A stretch of 64,000 nucleotides of DNA from Daphnia pulex. Its lineage: Eukaryota; Arthropoda; Branchiopoda; Diplostraca; Daphniidae. The notes below the pieces were generated by a model. It searched no databases, was not told the origin of the DNA, and saw nothing but the letters and a program-made list of their open reading frames with translations. The translations under genes and the position numbers were made by a program. Positions 50,190-62,440 of this stretch are shown piece by piece (positions within the stretch are counted from its first letter, which is position 1; each line of letters opens with the position of its first letter). Location: positions 744,001-808,000 of the forward strand of contig NC_060018.1 of assembly GCF_021134715.1 (NCBI RefSeq), read 5' to 3'.

Positions 50190-50460
50190 AAAAAAGAGGC
50201 TCCACCGACAATAGAACCCCAATATTTTAAATAAATTTAAAAAATTATATAGTTGGTAAAATTATAGTATGCGACAGTAGAACTCCTTATTAAAAATACC
50301 CGACAATAGAACTCCAGTGCACGACAGTAGAACTGAAGAACTCCACTACGCGACAATAGAACCCCAATATTTTTTTTTACATTATTTTCATATATCGTAG
50401 TGGAGTTCTACTGTCGGACACTGGAGTTCTATTGTCGGGTATTTTTAATAACATTTAAAA
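50190..50460. mobile_element. Foldback element with repeated CGACAATAGAACTCC motif
   Basis: 50287-50319 and 50419-50451 are perfect 33-bp reverse complements, and shorter inner arms (CGACAGTAGAACT and its complement, CCACTACG and its complement) continue the foldback. The core motif CGACA(A/G)TAGAACTCC recurs several times in each arm. A related, partial copy is at 52,163-52,295. There are no coding frames, so this would be a non-autonomous element. The family is unknown. Confidence 0.65.
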
Positions 50461-50612
50461 AAGGAGTTTTTATTTCTTTGGACTTTGGAGTTCTACGGTT
50501 GCCATACCATCTAAAGGACTGGCCTTAGATAGTCAAAATAGTCATAAAAGTAATTAAAAATACTATTTCTCTTTGCTTAAATTTAGCATGGAGTGTTTAG
50601 AAATCTACAGAG

Positions 50613-51002
50613 AACAAAGCTCACTTGCTTATTTTATGCTAATTTTCCGGAAGTATACCGGAAGTAAGCGATAGCTCCTTAACCATTGAGCTGTCGTCAA
50701 AATAAACCACATATTCGTGATCTCCATGAAATTTGGGGTCGATTAGGTGTAATTTAAGCGAAATCTAAATTTTGGCCAAAATCGAGAATTTTCCTGAACT
50801 ATAGTTCAGGAAAATTTTCGAAACCGGAAGTACGCGTACGTAAAAAACACAACATGAACTTTACCCCAAATTTTACGAGGATCACGAATATGTGGTTCTT
50901 TTGTACCTCGGATGAATATTTACTAAACTACTGACAGAAATGACAAAACCGGAAGTAGAAAAAAAAAACACATTTTTAAAAATCTAACAAGTGAGCTTTG
51001 TT
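50613..51002. mobile_element. 390-bp MITE-like element with 15-bp terminal inverted repeats
   Basis: AACAAAGCTCACTTG at 50613-50627 is the exact reverse complement of 50988-51002. Inside are an 18-bp inverted pair (AACCACATATTCGTGATC at 50705-50722, complement at 50880-50897) and a 30-bp spacerless perfect palindrome at 50787-50816. The motif CCGGAAGTA occurs repeatedly. No protein is encoded, so it would depend on a transposase elsewhere. No clear target-site duplication was seen. Confidence 0.65.
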
Positions 51003-52162
51003 GGGGGAATAGTTATCGTTTGTTATCACTACAAAATTACCACCAAAAACGGTCGATAAACGTTTAAAGAGAAGTGCAAAGTTACTGAAACTGACTGTTT
51101 TGACAGCTAAAAATGATCGAAAAGCCATCTAGCGTTAGAAAAAAGAAACGTCCAAGTAAAACTTCGTTTGCGCGTAAGAAGGGCCTGATTTTGGAAAAAC
51201 TATTACACAGACAGAGTTTAACTCAACTAGATTATTAGTAGATAATCTACGAAAGTAAGTCAATTGTCGGGTACCTGGGCATAATCCCGTGGTGAGTAAC
51301 TGCAGGTGTGTAACAGCAAAGGGGGTAGCGACCACTGAAGTGTTTCAACTCGTCGGTGAAGTAAGACAAGTTGTAGCAGCAAAAGCAGTGAAGCTAGATG
51401 AGCGTACGTCGGGAAGATAAGGATGGAGCAGAACGTTGCTGGATGTCCCTCTTCCTTCATGGACAAAGGTCAGCATTGGCTTAAGGATCTATTACGTGCT
51501 CTGTAAAAAAAATGTATTGCATTAATGAATTGAAAATATAACAGTTAATAAAGCATTTCAATCTTTACCTATACTAACAAGCACACTGAAGATTTTCATG
51601 ATAAAAAACCTCAAAAATGGAAATCACAGCAACCAACAGCCTTACTCCTTAGGTTGAGGTAAACTTCCTGATGCTAAAGAAAGTGTCATGAAGTATTGCA
51701 GTAGCGTGGTGATAGGTTATATTGATGCTTACCTTTATCATATGGGTGAATGGTGCTGAATTTAGTAAGGCATTTGACGTGGTGTGGTTGGGGTGGTAGC
51801 AGTAATGGGGAAATACCTTGTCTCCACACATTTGTATTCCATGATATGTGAGCTTCACACATGAGTTTTAGGCTTTTGACAACATGATGGGTCTATTGGA
51901 GTGACTGAGCGCTAAGTCAACTTTTTGGAATGACTGACAGTATGCATCTAAAATTTGAAAAAATAAGTTGGTACAGCATAAAAATAAGGAAATTAGGTCA
52001 AGATAAACCTACATATCATACGAAGTTCAATTTGGTATATGAAATCACAGGAATATAAGTATTAATTAGCATCCAATTGTTTCGCCCATTTTGCCTCGTT
52101 TCACAATATAAAACAACAAGGGCGACACTAGCAACATCTAGTAACGAGTTTTGAATCCTAAG

Positions 52163-52500
52163 TTGGCAATATTATTAAAAATACCCGACAATAGAACTCC
52201 ATCGACAATAGAACTCCAATATTTTATTTAAAATACCCTACAATAGAACTCCAGTGCTCGACAGTAATACTCCAAACGCGACAATAGAACTCCAATAATA
52301 ATGAGCTGTGACTGTGCAACCAACTTAAGATTCAAAAACTCATTACCAGATTTCGCCAGTGTTTCAATACTAAAAGAACTATTAACTAATTAAGAAACCG
52401 GAAAAAAGCAAACTGTTAAAAATCCGGATAAAAATCTGTCAAGAGAACTTTGTTGTTGACACCGTTACTGACAGTTACCACCCAAATTATCTTACAGGAA
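52163..52500. mobile_element. Degraded second copy of the foldback and MITE-like sequences
   Basis: 52,163-52,295 repeats AATACCCGACAATAGAACTC and CGACAATAGAACTCCAATA. 52,390-52,500 resembles the right end and flank of the 50.6-51.0 kb element (AAAAATCTGTCAAG, ACTTTGTTG, GTTACCACC). The order of the two parts is the same as near 50 kb, which suggests one composite unit duplicated or inserted twice in direct orientation. Confidence 0.5.
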
Positions 52501-52742
52501 ATGCGATAAATATGTTTATAGAGTGCTAGTAAACGTACCTCTTTAAAGCTTTTAAAAATCTAGGAATGCGTCTATCACTCTCATCATCAGTCAGTCATTA
52601 AACGAAATTGTTCTGAATACGACGCGAACAAACAGCTAGCTGAAATGCCAAAAAAGCAAATTTTGTTGGTAAAATGAAAATTTTAATGGAAATTTTATTT
52701 TGGGCTCTTGGCAAATTAAAGGTGGTTGCTCTCTGGGTGCAA

Positions 52743-52748
52743 TTTATT
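52743..52748 (-). terminator. Possible polyadenylation signal of the bestrophin gene
   Basis: TTTATT on the plus strand reads AATAAA on the minus strand, about 230 bases after the bestrophin stop codon. Confidence 0.4.
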
Positions 52749-52979
52749 TTAGTAACATAAATTAGTACGAACGTTAAAATGTAAATAAAACCAAAACTCC
52801 GTGAGCACACTTTTCCTAGAGCTACGTGATACTAGATAGATAGAAATAAATAAATAGCAGTATCTACCACATTGCAGCTAGCGTTCAACGTGAAACCACA
52901 AATAAAGACCTAAACCAAAGAACTAGTGATGTTGTATTAATTCATGAAAGAAAGCCTATATAAAGGGAATTAAATTACG

Positions 52980-55500
52980 CTACAGGTGTACGAAAGACTG
53001 TTCGTTATTTCCGGTGTCTATGTTTGTACGTCTTGAAGATACTTCGCACGAACCGCTTGATCGCTTCCAATATTTAGCAAACCATCGTTCGTCGGTTTTC
53101 TGAGTTTTTGCTCTCGTGTCATAAGAGATTTCTAGCGCATTGCTTTCAAAAGGAAAAGAGCCATCAACGTGATTCTTCTCTGGGGCCACACGAGTGGGAC
53201 GGTGTAAAATGTTAAATGCGCTGATCATTCGACTAGAAAATAATTTGCTAATTATTAATTATTACCTCAATCACACAAAACATGAAGAAATTTGATACCT
53301 TAGCGTCATGTGTGAATCAAAAGGTTGGTTAATGCAGTTTTTCTTATCTTTCTGTGTGACACTTTGTTTTCTCTCAAAATTTCTTTCAATTTTTTGATCC
53401 AGTAACTCTGGGAAAGCTGACGGGCACTGATCTGATAAAATATCAGTACCTAATTGTATAACCTACTTGATTCAATTAAACGAAAAAACATTTTAATCTT
53501 GTATACCAACAATTTAAAAAAAAAAAATAATACTACCTGAGCGTGGCGATTTAGCAAGAAATCCACGTCAAAATGTTCATCACCATCTCCGTATGGACAT
53601 ATCATTTGTTCAGCTAACTGCAAAAAAACAATTAATTTTAAGAAATAATAGAAAAATATCATTTTTATTTAGTGGTTATCGGTCTGTCGCACCTGCGTTT
53701 TTTAGTTTATACCTTGAGTAATCCCATGTAGAAACAAAATTTTAGAACCAAAGAGAATCCGTAGTACAAATCAGCCGTGATACCATTTTCAGGAGATGTT
53801 GGGTCAACAATACGTTGATGACCCATAATGCAAGCGAAGAAAAACGAGTACACGGCCAAAGTCACAACCTAGTTAAGTTATCAAAACATTTAAATTAAAC
53901 TTATAAGCTTTAGCATACTAAAGTACGTACTTACTTGTGTATAAATAAGTGGAATACTGATCCAAGAATAAGTCCATAAAGTACCGCATTTCCCGCGATA
54001 ATCTAGCAATTCCTGAAGAAAGGCAAATTTCTCAAACTCGGCGTCGAGTTAAAACAACTTCATCACATACCTCCATAATTTGATTGACAGCGTAAGTATC
54101 TTTGACGCATCCTTGCATAAATGCTGCTTGTAAATTTTGAGCGAACCACAATCCGGGTAGCCAATACAAATTCACATTGGTTTCAATCGACTCGTAGTAT
54201 ATCTTTTCCCTTTTTGTCATAAATCCTGGAGAAATAGGCTGAAGTTAGGACGATGTTCAATAACAAAAGCAAAAATAAACCAACCTAATTTGACAGCCTC
54301 TTCCAGAATTTTTTTACAATTATTGTTAGTTCTTGACAGCGATCTTACCAACAGCACACCCATTAGATTACAATGGCGAACCAGAGTCTTCTTTAACTTC
54401 TTAGATTCAGCGTCATATCCATGCACGTAAGCGGCAATCGTCAAAATTAATCTTTGAAAGCATAAATATCTAGAATCAAGAAAAGTTATTGCAAGGCATT
54501 ATATCGGATGCATTACCGGTCTGGCCAAGGTAAGGCCATGTATTGCTGCCACCATCTGTCCCAATAAATAAAAAATGTAATTAAAATTTGTTCGCACTAA
54601 AGTATTAACTATTCAAACGGATTGTTGGACAATACCCATGGTGATTGAAATACTCTACCTGGCAGCGACAGTGGCAACATAGAAACCCAGGATGAAGGGA
54701 AGAGAAATCATGTCCAAATATTGATCGAAGTAACGAACGAACTGTTCAAACAGCCTAAGTGTTCGAAAAATATTGCACCAATTATACTATATGAAGAGCG
54801 CCACATTTTATGAACCCTTCATTCATGCACGGTTAATCGGACCAGAAAGGAGGGTTTACCTTTTCCCATCTTCGTCGAGTGCTTTTCTATAAACGACCGT
54901 CAGAGAAAAGTACGGGATGAGCAGACAAATAAGTTCTTTGTAACACAACTTATACAGTGAGCTCCGCCATTTGAATAACAAGAATAAAGATTTGAAACCA
55001 TCAAAAAGGCTGCACGTTCTACAATTTCTCCAGAAATTCCGAGACATAACTACTAGAGAATAAACGGGGTCCAACTAACATACTCACCTGAAACACTCAA
55101 CTGACTGAATTTTCTCGACAGGCACGTCACGCAATACAACTGCAGCAAGGCGAGCGACCAGGTGAAATTTAACAAGCATGTGTGGCTTTATGTTGAAGTC
55201 CCCATCATATTTTTTCTCTGTAAACCTGTTTTGGGTAAACCCACCTTTTGTGGTCAGAAATACTGCCTGTTGGGAAAGTAAATAAAAATAGACATAAATG
55301 TGATTTAAAATACTGAACGTATTTTTTTAAAATAAAATACCTACGTTAGTTAACACCAACTCACGAAAAGAAATTTTGTCGCACGTTATCGGTATGTAAA
55401 ACGAGTCACGATGCCTTTTCCTCAGCGGTCGAATACCAAACATATAAACATAGCATCTACTCGATAAGTCATACGTTTTGGAGCACACAATTTTTTTCAT
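52980..55500 (-). CDS. Best: Bestrophin, calcium-activated chloride channel
   Basis: Minus-strand exons, 5' to 3': 55345-55500 and 55088-55266 (optional N-terminal extension), 54860-55009, 54659-54754, 54517-54555, 54285-54469, 54071-54225, 53935-54012, 53713-53868, 53537-53617, 53299-53426 and 52980-53232. With the extension the product is about 551 residues; starting instead at the ATG at 55047 it is about 452. Family features: FKWRSSLYKLCYKEL at the first helix, pore neck ISLPFILGFYV with the Ile-Phe-Phe gate, RWWQQYMALPWPDR, YWLPGLWFAQNL, and the calcium-clasp region CPYGDGDEHFDVDFLLNRHAQ. Bestrophins are pentameric anion channels of the plasma membrane. The C-terminal tail is short and unlike vertebrate tails. 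The true start is unresolved. Confidence 0.9.
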
Positions 55501-56144
55501 GTATTGCTCACTTGGCAATAATCTAAATACCGTACAGTGCTACTACGGACACAAAAAAAAAACACGCCATAAAAATCAAGTATTCCCACCCCAGAAAAAA
55601 AATTCATATGAGCCAGCAATAAAACCACAGGACATTTGGTGCGTTTTACGAAACAAATTTCGTCAATCAAAATTTTCAAATAGAGAGAAAAGAAACGTAT
55701 CACTGGCGTTGTTTCCTGTGTGATACGTTTGCAGCGTTGGCAATTTCCTTCATCAGGATGTGTTTGGGCCGCTTGGATGTAGGCTACCTACCCTAGCTAG
55801 TTGACTGTACGATTCGATATCTCAAGAACAGGATTAACTAGAAAAAAGAACGTCCGCGTTTGAAATTATATCACATGAGTTAATGCAATCGGTAGAATGA
55901 GTGATATCGATCAACACGGGATGTGGCAAGTTCCTGACAAAAACAAAACTTACTCAAAGTATATGGCAATTTTGGACGAACTCGGAATAATAGCTCAAAA
56001 ACCAAGAGTTAAGTAGAGGCTCTATGAGTGCTATTAAACTTAAACGACTAAGATAAACGTATTTAAAGAGAATCTCTGTTGAGGAGAGTTCGCTTTTTAA
56101 AATCTGACTAATGGGCTCTGAAATAGAAAAATATCAATTAGAGA
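55501..56144. other. Intergenic stretch between bestrophin and rootletin
   Basis: Bestrophin promoter and 5' UTR side, plus the 3' end of rootletin. Both genes run on the minus strand. No gene or clear signal was seen. Confidence 0.5.
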
Positions 56145-59100
56145 TCAATGGGGTGCTCCGTCGGGCCTAATGGGCGAGCTATCGAAACGACGAACACCTG
56201 AAACCAGGCCGTCCAAACGGGTCGATTCGCGATGAAGAGTTTGTGGACCCAAGGACGTGTGTGAGGCCACGGTATTGAGTGACGCATGCAACTGTTCCCT
56301 TAGACCAGCTGCGTTCCCTTCTGAATCGCGAAGGTGGCGTGACAGCTGCTGACGTTGACGTTCACGAGATGATAATTCTAGGCGAGTAGGCTCGTCACGG
56401 TTTGGTGCCGTCTCAGCGGCTCGCCGGGCTTGCAACTGCAGTATGTGACGCATCAAATCTTGCAAAACGACCTGAATAGCGTCCGGATCAGCACTGCTCG
56501 TCTCTCGCATTATTGACATATCGGAATCTGTAAATCAGATATAGCGTGAATTTTATGACAAACAGTTTTCTCGATACTACCAAGTCCTAAACAGTTAGCA
56601 TTCTACACACCCATAGTAGTAGACAGCGGCTGGAGAAATCTGACGCCGGTTCCAATCGAGTCATGAGATTTGTTATTGATGTTACCCTGATGGGTGTCTT
56701 CAAGAGTTCGAATGAAGCGCTTCAAGGTGGAATAGAGGACTCCAAAACGGCTATTGAGCTCTCTTTTTTCAAGTTCCAATCGGTGCATTTGATCGGTCAA
56801 ATCTTGGGCTTGTGAGTCGGCTTCACGCAAACGAGTCTGCAATACGTTTTACACGATAGAAAAACAAAAATTATGTTTTACTAATGAAGTAAAAGTAGGC
56901 GAACTTTCACAATGTAAAAACACCTTGAAAAGGGATGTAAAGACGAGGTTGTTATGACGAGACCGATGGTCTGTAGCACTCTAACCTCACTGTACAACAC
57001 GTATGAACTATAGGGTCACCAAACTATCGGCTCGAAACAAGAAAATTCCTTACTTTCAAAATTCCAACTTCTTTGTCAGCTTCAATAAGGCGGCTATGGA
57101 AGTTGTGGCGTTCTTCTTCCAAACGCTTTGAGCGTCCAATGGTCTTTTGAACAGTCACATCCATCTCGTCCAGTCGCTGTTGGTGTAACGAATGCTGCGT
57201 ACCAGATTGCTGAAGTTTTTGAGTATACTGCTGTTCCATCTAATCCATTATTAAGAAAAGGACTTGGTTATAAAAAATCATTTCGACAGAAAATGTTTCG
57301 CTTACCTGCTGAAAGTGCATTTTTATTGCTTGTGCCTTGTTCATATACTTGGTAACAGCTTGTTCTGCCAAAATAGTTCTATTTTGTTCTGCTTGCAGTT
57401 GTTCAACCAACGCTTCACTTCGTTCTTTCCAGCGGTTCTGAGCGTCCTGAGAGCGTTCTAGCTTTTGCTGGTTAACGTTCAAGTCCTCGGTGAGTCGGGC
57501 TACTTGCTGGTCTGCATCCTTGACTAAAGTGCGCAGGTGATGGATTTCGCGTTCAAGGACTCCGCGGTTCTCTTCAAGCACTATAGAGGGTGATCGATTA
57601 AATTTAGAGCCAAAGTATGAAAACCAAAACGTAAAGTGCACTGTTACAATACCTGCAATCCTCTTGCGTGCTTCTTCCAAACATTTGACAATGTCTTCCC
57701 GTTCAGACTCGAGCCGCTTGATCGATGTTTGAAACCCAACTATCGAGTTGCGCAATTCAGATCGCTCGTTCTGCAACTCGTCTAATATACCTCCTCTTTG
57801 GAGGCCTTCCTTGCGCGCATCGTCCCTCTGCGATTCCACTGCACGAGTATTGGATACATGAATACCGGTCAGCTATGAAAAACAGCAATAAAATACCCAT
57901 ACTTTTGCTAAGTTGAATCTGAAGCGCTTCCAGTTGCCTTTGAGCATCCTTCAGCTGTCGGTTGGTGGCAGAGAGTTCTGTTTTAGCCGATCCAAAATCC
58001 TGTTCTGATCGCTTTAAACTTTCGTTCGTCACAGCCAAAATTTGTTCGGCTGTCTGCATCTCTTTCGAGCGGCTTTCCCTGAGTCATCACCAATCAAAGA
58101 TAAAATGATTCACAGTTTCACAATCGATGAGTTCAACTATCAACACTGACCCTGCAGAACGTAAATCCGAGTGAAGCCGCGAGATTTCTGAGCGAAAGTT
58201 TTCTACGGACTGACTATGCTCGGCCTGGAGTTCGGCCTCTTCTTGGCGTACACGTGCCAGCTCTTTTCGTTCAGACTCTAATTCAGCGGCGCAAGCGCTA
58301 AGTTTATCCTGGAGTGCTTTTCGTTCTCCTTGAACTACAACGGGAAGTGAAAACATTGGAAATACTGAGAAACGGTACCAAACAAACATTATTACCCTGG
58401 GCAAGTTGCTGTTGCTTTTCACTTTCTCGCTTGTTGAGCTGTTCTTGTAATTTTGCAAGCTGCTGGGCCATATCTTTTTGCATATCTTGGACAACCTTAC
58501 TATGCTGGTTTTGCACCAATTCGATATGGCGCTTGTGTTCTTGTTGAACTTCTAGGAGTTTACTTTGTAAAGTAGCTTTTTTCTCAAGCTACAGTAGAAC
58601 AATTGAAATTGAATGAAATGGTAAAACATTTCGTAATGATAACAATAATCTACAATTCTTTACCCTTTCTTTCTCTACACCATGCAATAGCAATGTCTTT
58701 TCGTTTGCGACATCATGCAACTGTTTGTCCAAGTCGTTAATATCTCGAGAAAGAGTTTTATTCTCCTCCTGGAGTTGAGCGACGGCATTGTTGGTCGATT
58801 CGTTTAGCTGCTGCAGCTCCATTAGCAAACTTTCTTTCTCCGCTCCGATCGCCTGTCCAAGACCACATGAATTAGTAACTAAACTCAAAGACCCATTATA
58901 GTAGAGTTTGTTCACACCTGCATTTCTTTTGTGACACGTTCCAATTCAATTTGAAGCTCTTCGTAACTGGTTTGAGTTGCTATCAGTGACACTTGAGTCA
59001 AATGGTTAACGTTCTGTGCTCCCAGAAGCTGTTGATGGACAGCACGAGTTTCCTCTTCCAGACTGTTTATTTTCAATCGAAGCCGATCAACTTCTTCCTT

Positions 59101-62100
59101 CCAAGATTGCTCCCGCTCTTTGGACAAAGTAAATTCGCGAGTAAGTTTTCCTATTTCTTCCATCAAATGATTGTTGCCAGTTTCAATTTCGGCGTAGCGT
59201 TGCTCCATGGATGATTGCTTTTCTGTCAACTGCTCATTAATCTAAGGGGAAAATAACAACCATTTAATTATTATTTCTGCAACATCTTACGGAAATCACA
59301 AACATAGTACCTGTATTAATGTTTCAATTTGTTCCTTGGTTTCCACGTTGTCGACGTTGGCTACGTTTAATGAATGTTCCAATGAGCTGTTGAAGGATTC
59401 AAGTCGTGTGCGTAACTCCTCAGCCTTAACCAATTCGTGCTTTAAGGCTGACACTTCCTCATTCAATTCTTCACGTTCTCTTAAGAAATCGGAACTCTCT
59501 TTCCTGATCTACTCAATCAATACATTTTTTCGTAACTCGAGTAATCATACAAAATTACACACCAATTTTTCCTATTATACCTGTTCAATATCTGCATTTA
59601 GTTTCTGTATTTGGGTTTCATCGAGAGATTTGTGAACTTGTAAGCGGCAAAGTGAATCCTCAACCGACATTTTTTCCATCTGTATACTTCTCGATTGTTC
59701 CTTTAAGGACCCTGCACGCAATTCATTTGTGGATTACTTAGAACACCACCAAATTAAAATTATTAGCAACTTAAATACCAGTTTTGTCTTCCAATTCCTT
59801 TAGTTGTTTGATAAGCTGATTTCGTTCATCCTTTGAAAAATCGAGTGCTACGGTCAACCGTGTACGTTCTTCACGCATTTGATCCATCTCCCTTCGGAGG
59901 CGGTTGAAGCGTTCTTCGAACGTTGAAATGTTGGTACGGCTGGAAGAGATGGACTCGGATTTTAAAACAAAACAAAACAAAAACAAAAAAATTAAAATCG
60001 TACCACATTTGGTTGTCGCACGAAAGCTGCTGAATTTCAGTCAGTAGCTCTGTGTGAGTACTTTTCTGATGGGCTTCTTCTTTCTTTAACTCTTCAAGGG
60101 ACTCTTCCATGCGTTGGCGACTTGATTTTTCGCGATGAAGCTGTTAAACAATAGGGATTAGACACAATTAAACTGGGGTGCGGATAAGGAATGAAAGTTA
60201 CTTCATCTTTCAACTTCTGCATGGCTTTCTCCTTTTCTTCTAGCTCTAACTGAATATTTTTATTTGATCGTTCTGCTTGCAGCACGCTCTCTTTCTGAAG
60301 TTGTTTCTCATGAGCCATCTCCGACAACTGGGACCGAAGATCTTTTAACTCTTTCTGATAGGCCCTTTCACGACTTTCAATGTCACCTTTGGTCTGATCC
60401 GTTTGCACCATTTTCTGTTGGAATTCGTTTACAGCGCTCTGATATGAAGAATAAACAGTTCGATTTACTCAGTGGTTAACTATTTAATTATTTTTGAATT
60501 GTTTATAAGTTTGGAACACTTACCTGGAGTTGTTGGATTTCACCTCGCCGTCGCGACAGAACAGCACGCACGGCGGTCAAGGTACTCTCTGCCAAAAGAG
60601 GCAAGTTTGTCCAATTACTAGAATAACAAACCAAATAGCGATGAAAAGATGAACATTTTGACACACAAGAACAATAGACAAGTTACGTTGCGGTAGTTTC
60701 TTCACCATCTAGTTGGACTTCGTAGTCAGGACTGTACAGATCAGAATCGTCAACAACCAGACGACCAATCGATCGAAGGGCACCCTCAAGCTTGACAATC
60801 AGCTCCTCCCACTGAGGTCCGTCGCTTGAATTCTCTTCTAGTTGATGGCAATGGCTTTGCTATAGTAAAGCGAATCGATTAAACAAGTTAGATTAGAAAG
60901 GGGGGATAGAGATAATGGTGAATCGTCCACTTTTCAAACACGACTAACCAACTGGTCGATTGTCTCCGTCAACGATTGAATTACATTCTCTCGGTCTCCC
61001 AATTTGTCTTGAACATGGCTATTCATTTCCATTGCAGATTCTACTCTGTTTGACAAAGACGAACTCTCACTGCGCGCTTTCTCGAGTTCTACTTCAAGGT
61101 TTTTTAGTCGTTCTGAGCAAGCCTCAAGCCCAGCCTGCAAAATAACCGGTAATAGAGTATTTAAGAAAAAACAGTTTAAAGTTGAAGAAACCAAAAAAGA
61201 ACACATGCAAAAAGACCATTAAATACCCTCATCACGCTTGCTTTGATATGCATGAAAAGGTGAGCGGCGGTTGGGTTGGGTGCGGAATGTAATTAAATGT
61301 GGATAACTCACCCCAGTTGAACACGAAGGGCATCCCATTTGGGAGAGTAGTAAAACAAAATTACACGAAGCGTCGCGTGTCATGTTGGAGAAATCCATGT
61401 GCAATCGAGTCAAGATGCTTTCGACTTGAGCCCGCATATCCATATATTCCCGTCGAAAAGAAGTCATTTGCTCCCATAAAACGACCTGGCTCTCATGCTC
61501 GGCTAGATACTGCTTGACGTAGGTCTAAATTCAAAACAATAAAGTCATTGAGACCACATGATTTCAAACAACACCAAACAATTCGTTTCGTCATAACCGT
61601 CGGATTCATAACAGTCGGATTAAAATTTTTTAAAATTCATTTTACAATAAAAATTTCTTACATCTTGTACAAGTGAAGTTTCTTGGCCCTCGTCCTGCAT
61701 CTCATCTTCAGTTCCGCTTTCGGTTGGATCACCAGCTGTAGACATGATTGACGCTCGAAAGGAGGATGACAATTTATCAGTTTCACTTGTGGATGGCAAT
61801 GGATAGGGAAGTGAAAGATTTCCAAGGTTTATTGTGTTTCTAAGAATCATTGTTTAAATAATCAGGTTATAACCTTTACAAATGTTATCGTAAATATGAA
61901 ATACCTGTCTATGCGGTCCTCAATGGAAGAGAAGATACACTCTTCTGAAATACTTTTCTTCTTTCTATCTATAGGAACAGCTAGATGGAAGCTAAGGATG
62001 TTGCAGATTTTAGTTACAGCTGGCACAGCTTGCAGTTCATCCCCGTTGTCTTCTCTGACTAGCAGAGAGGAATTCTGACGACTGGTGCAGACCGTCTCCT

Positions 62101-62440
62101 GCAATCTCTGTTAACAAGAATGGGAAGTTGATGGTAACAAGAGGTCAGTATAAAAGCCAACTGACAAAAACAGTGACCAGCAGGCTGGAAGGCACAGGAG
62201 GTCTACTTTAGCTTGATCAATATGTTGTCACCATGGAGACCATGTACTGGACTTGTCTGATAAACACCACAGCAGGTTGATTGTGGACAGAGGGATGAAC
62301 GCATGCTAACAAACGATCGGGTGAATTGCTACAGTCATGCAAAGCAACAAACTCCCCTGAAGGAAACAATCGTCAAATCTGTAATTGTCTCCGTATAGTG
62401 ATGGTCACACCTTTGTCAACTGCTCAAAGTTCTCCGTCAT
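56145..62440 (-). CDS. CROCC: Rootletin (ciliary rootlet coiled-coil protein)
   Basis: Minus-strand exons: 62411-62440, 61905-62107, 61662-61839, 61312-61524, 60949-61134, 60687-60859, 60524-60617, 60202-60438, 60004-60140, 59779-59939, 59581-59711, 59311-59508, 58918-59241, 58664-58852, 58396-58588, 58151-58334, 57903-58078, 57653-57838, 57306-57580, 57054-57239, 56611-56836 and 56145-56527. All joins keep phase, giving about 1420 residues. The start is MTENFEQLTK followed by RLQETVC. The segment SQVVLWEQMTSFRREYMDMR matches the conserved N-terminal rootletin block, and nearly everything else is heptad-type coiled coil rich in Glu, Gln, Arg and Leu. Human rootletin has about 2017 residues. 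Rootletin polymerises into the fibre anchoring cilia and links centrioles; in arthropods it is expected in ciliated sensory neurons. The order of homologous blocks is inferred from memory. Confidence 0.9.

Larger units (their letters stand above)
48803..52979. other. Gene-poor region rich in repeats
   Basis: AT-rich DNA without a convincing gene. A frame at 49,383-49,724 ending near a GTAACC donor, and a basic 41-codon frame at 51,113-51,238, are the only weak coding candidates. The region holds a foldback element (about 50,190-50,460), a terminal-inverted-repeat element (50,613-51,002) and a second degraded pair of both near 52,160-52,500. A G10 tract lies near 49,209. Confidence 0.5.

Noticed and set aside
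51135..51466. Leu-rich minus-strand frames of 66-68 codons
   Set aside because: Random hydrophobic composition next to transposon-like sequence, with no extension by splicing.
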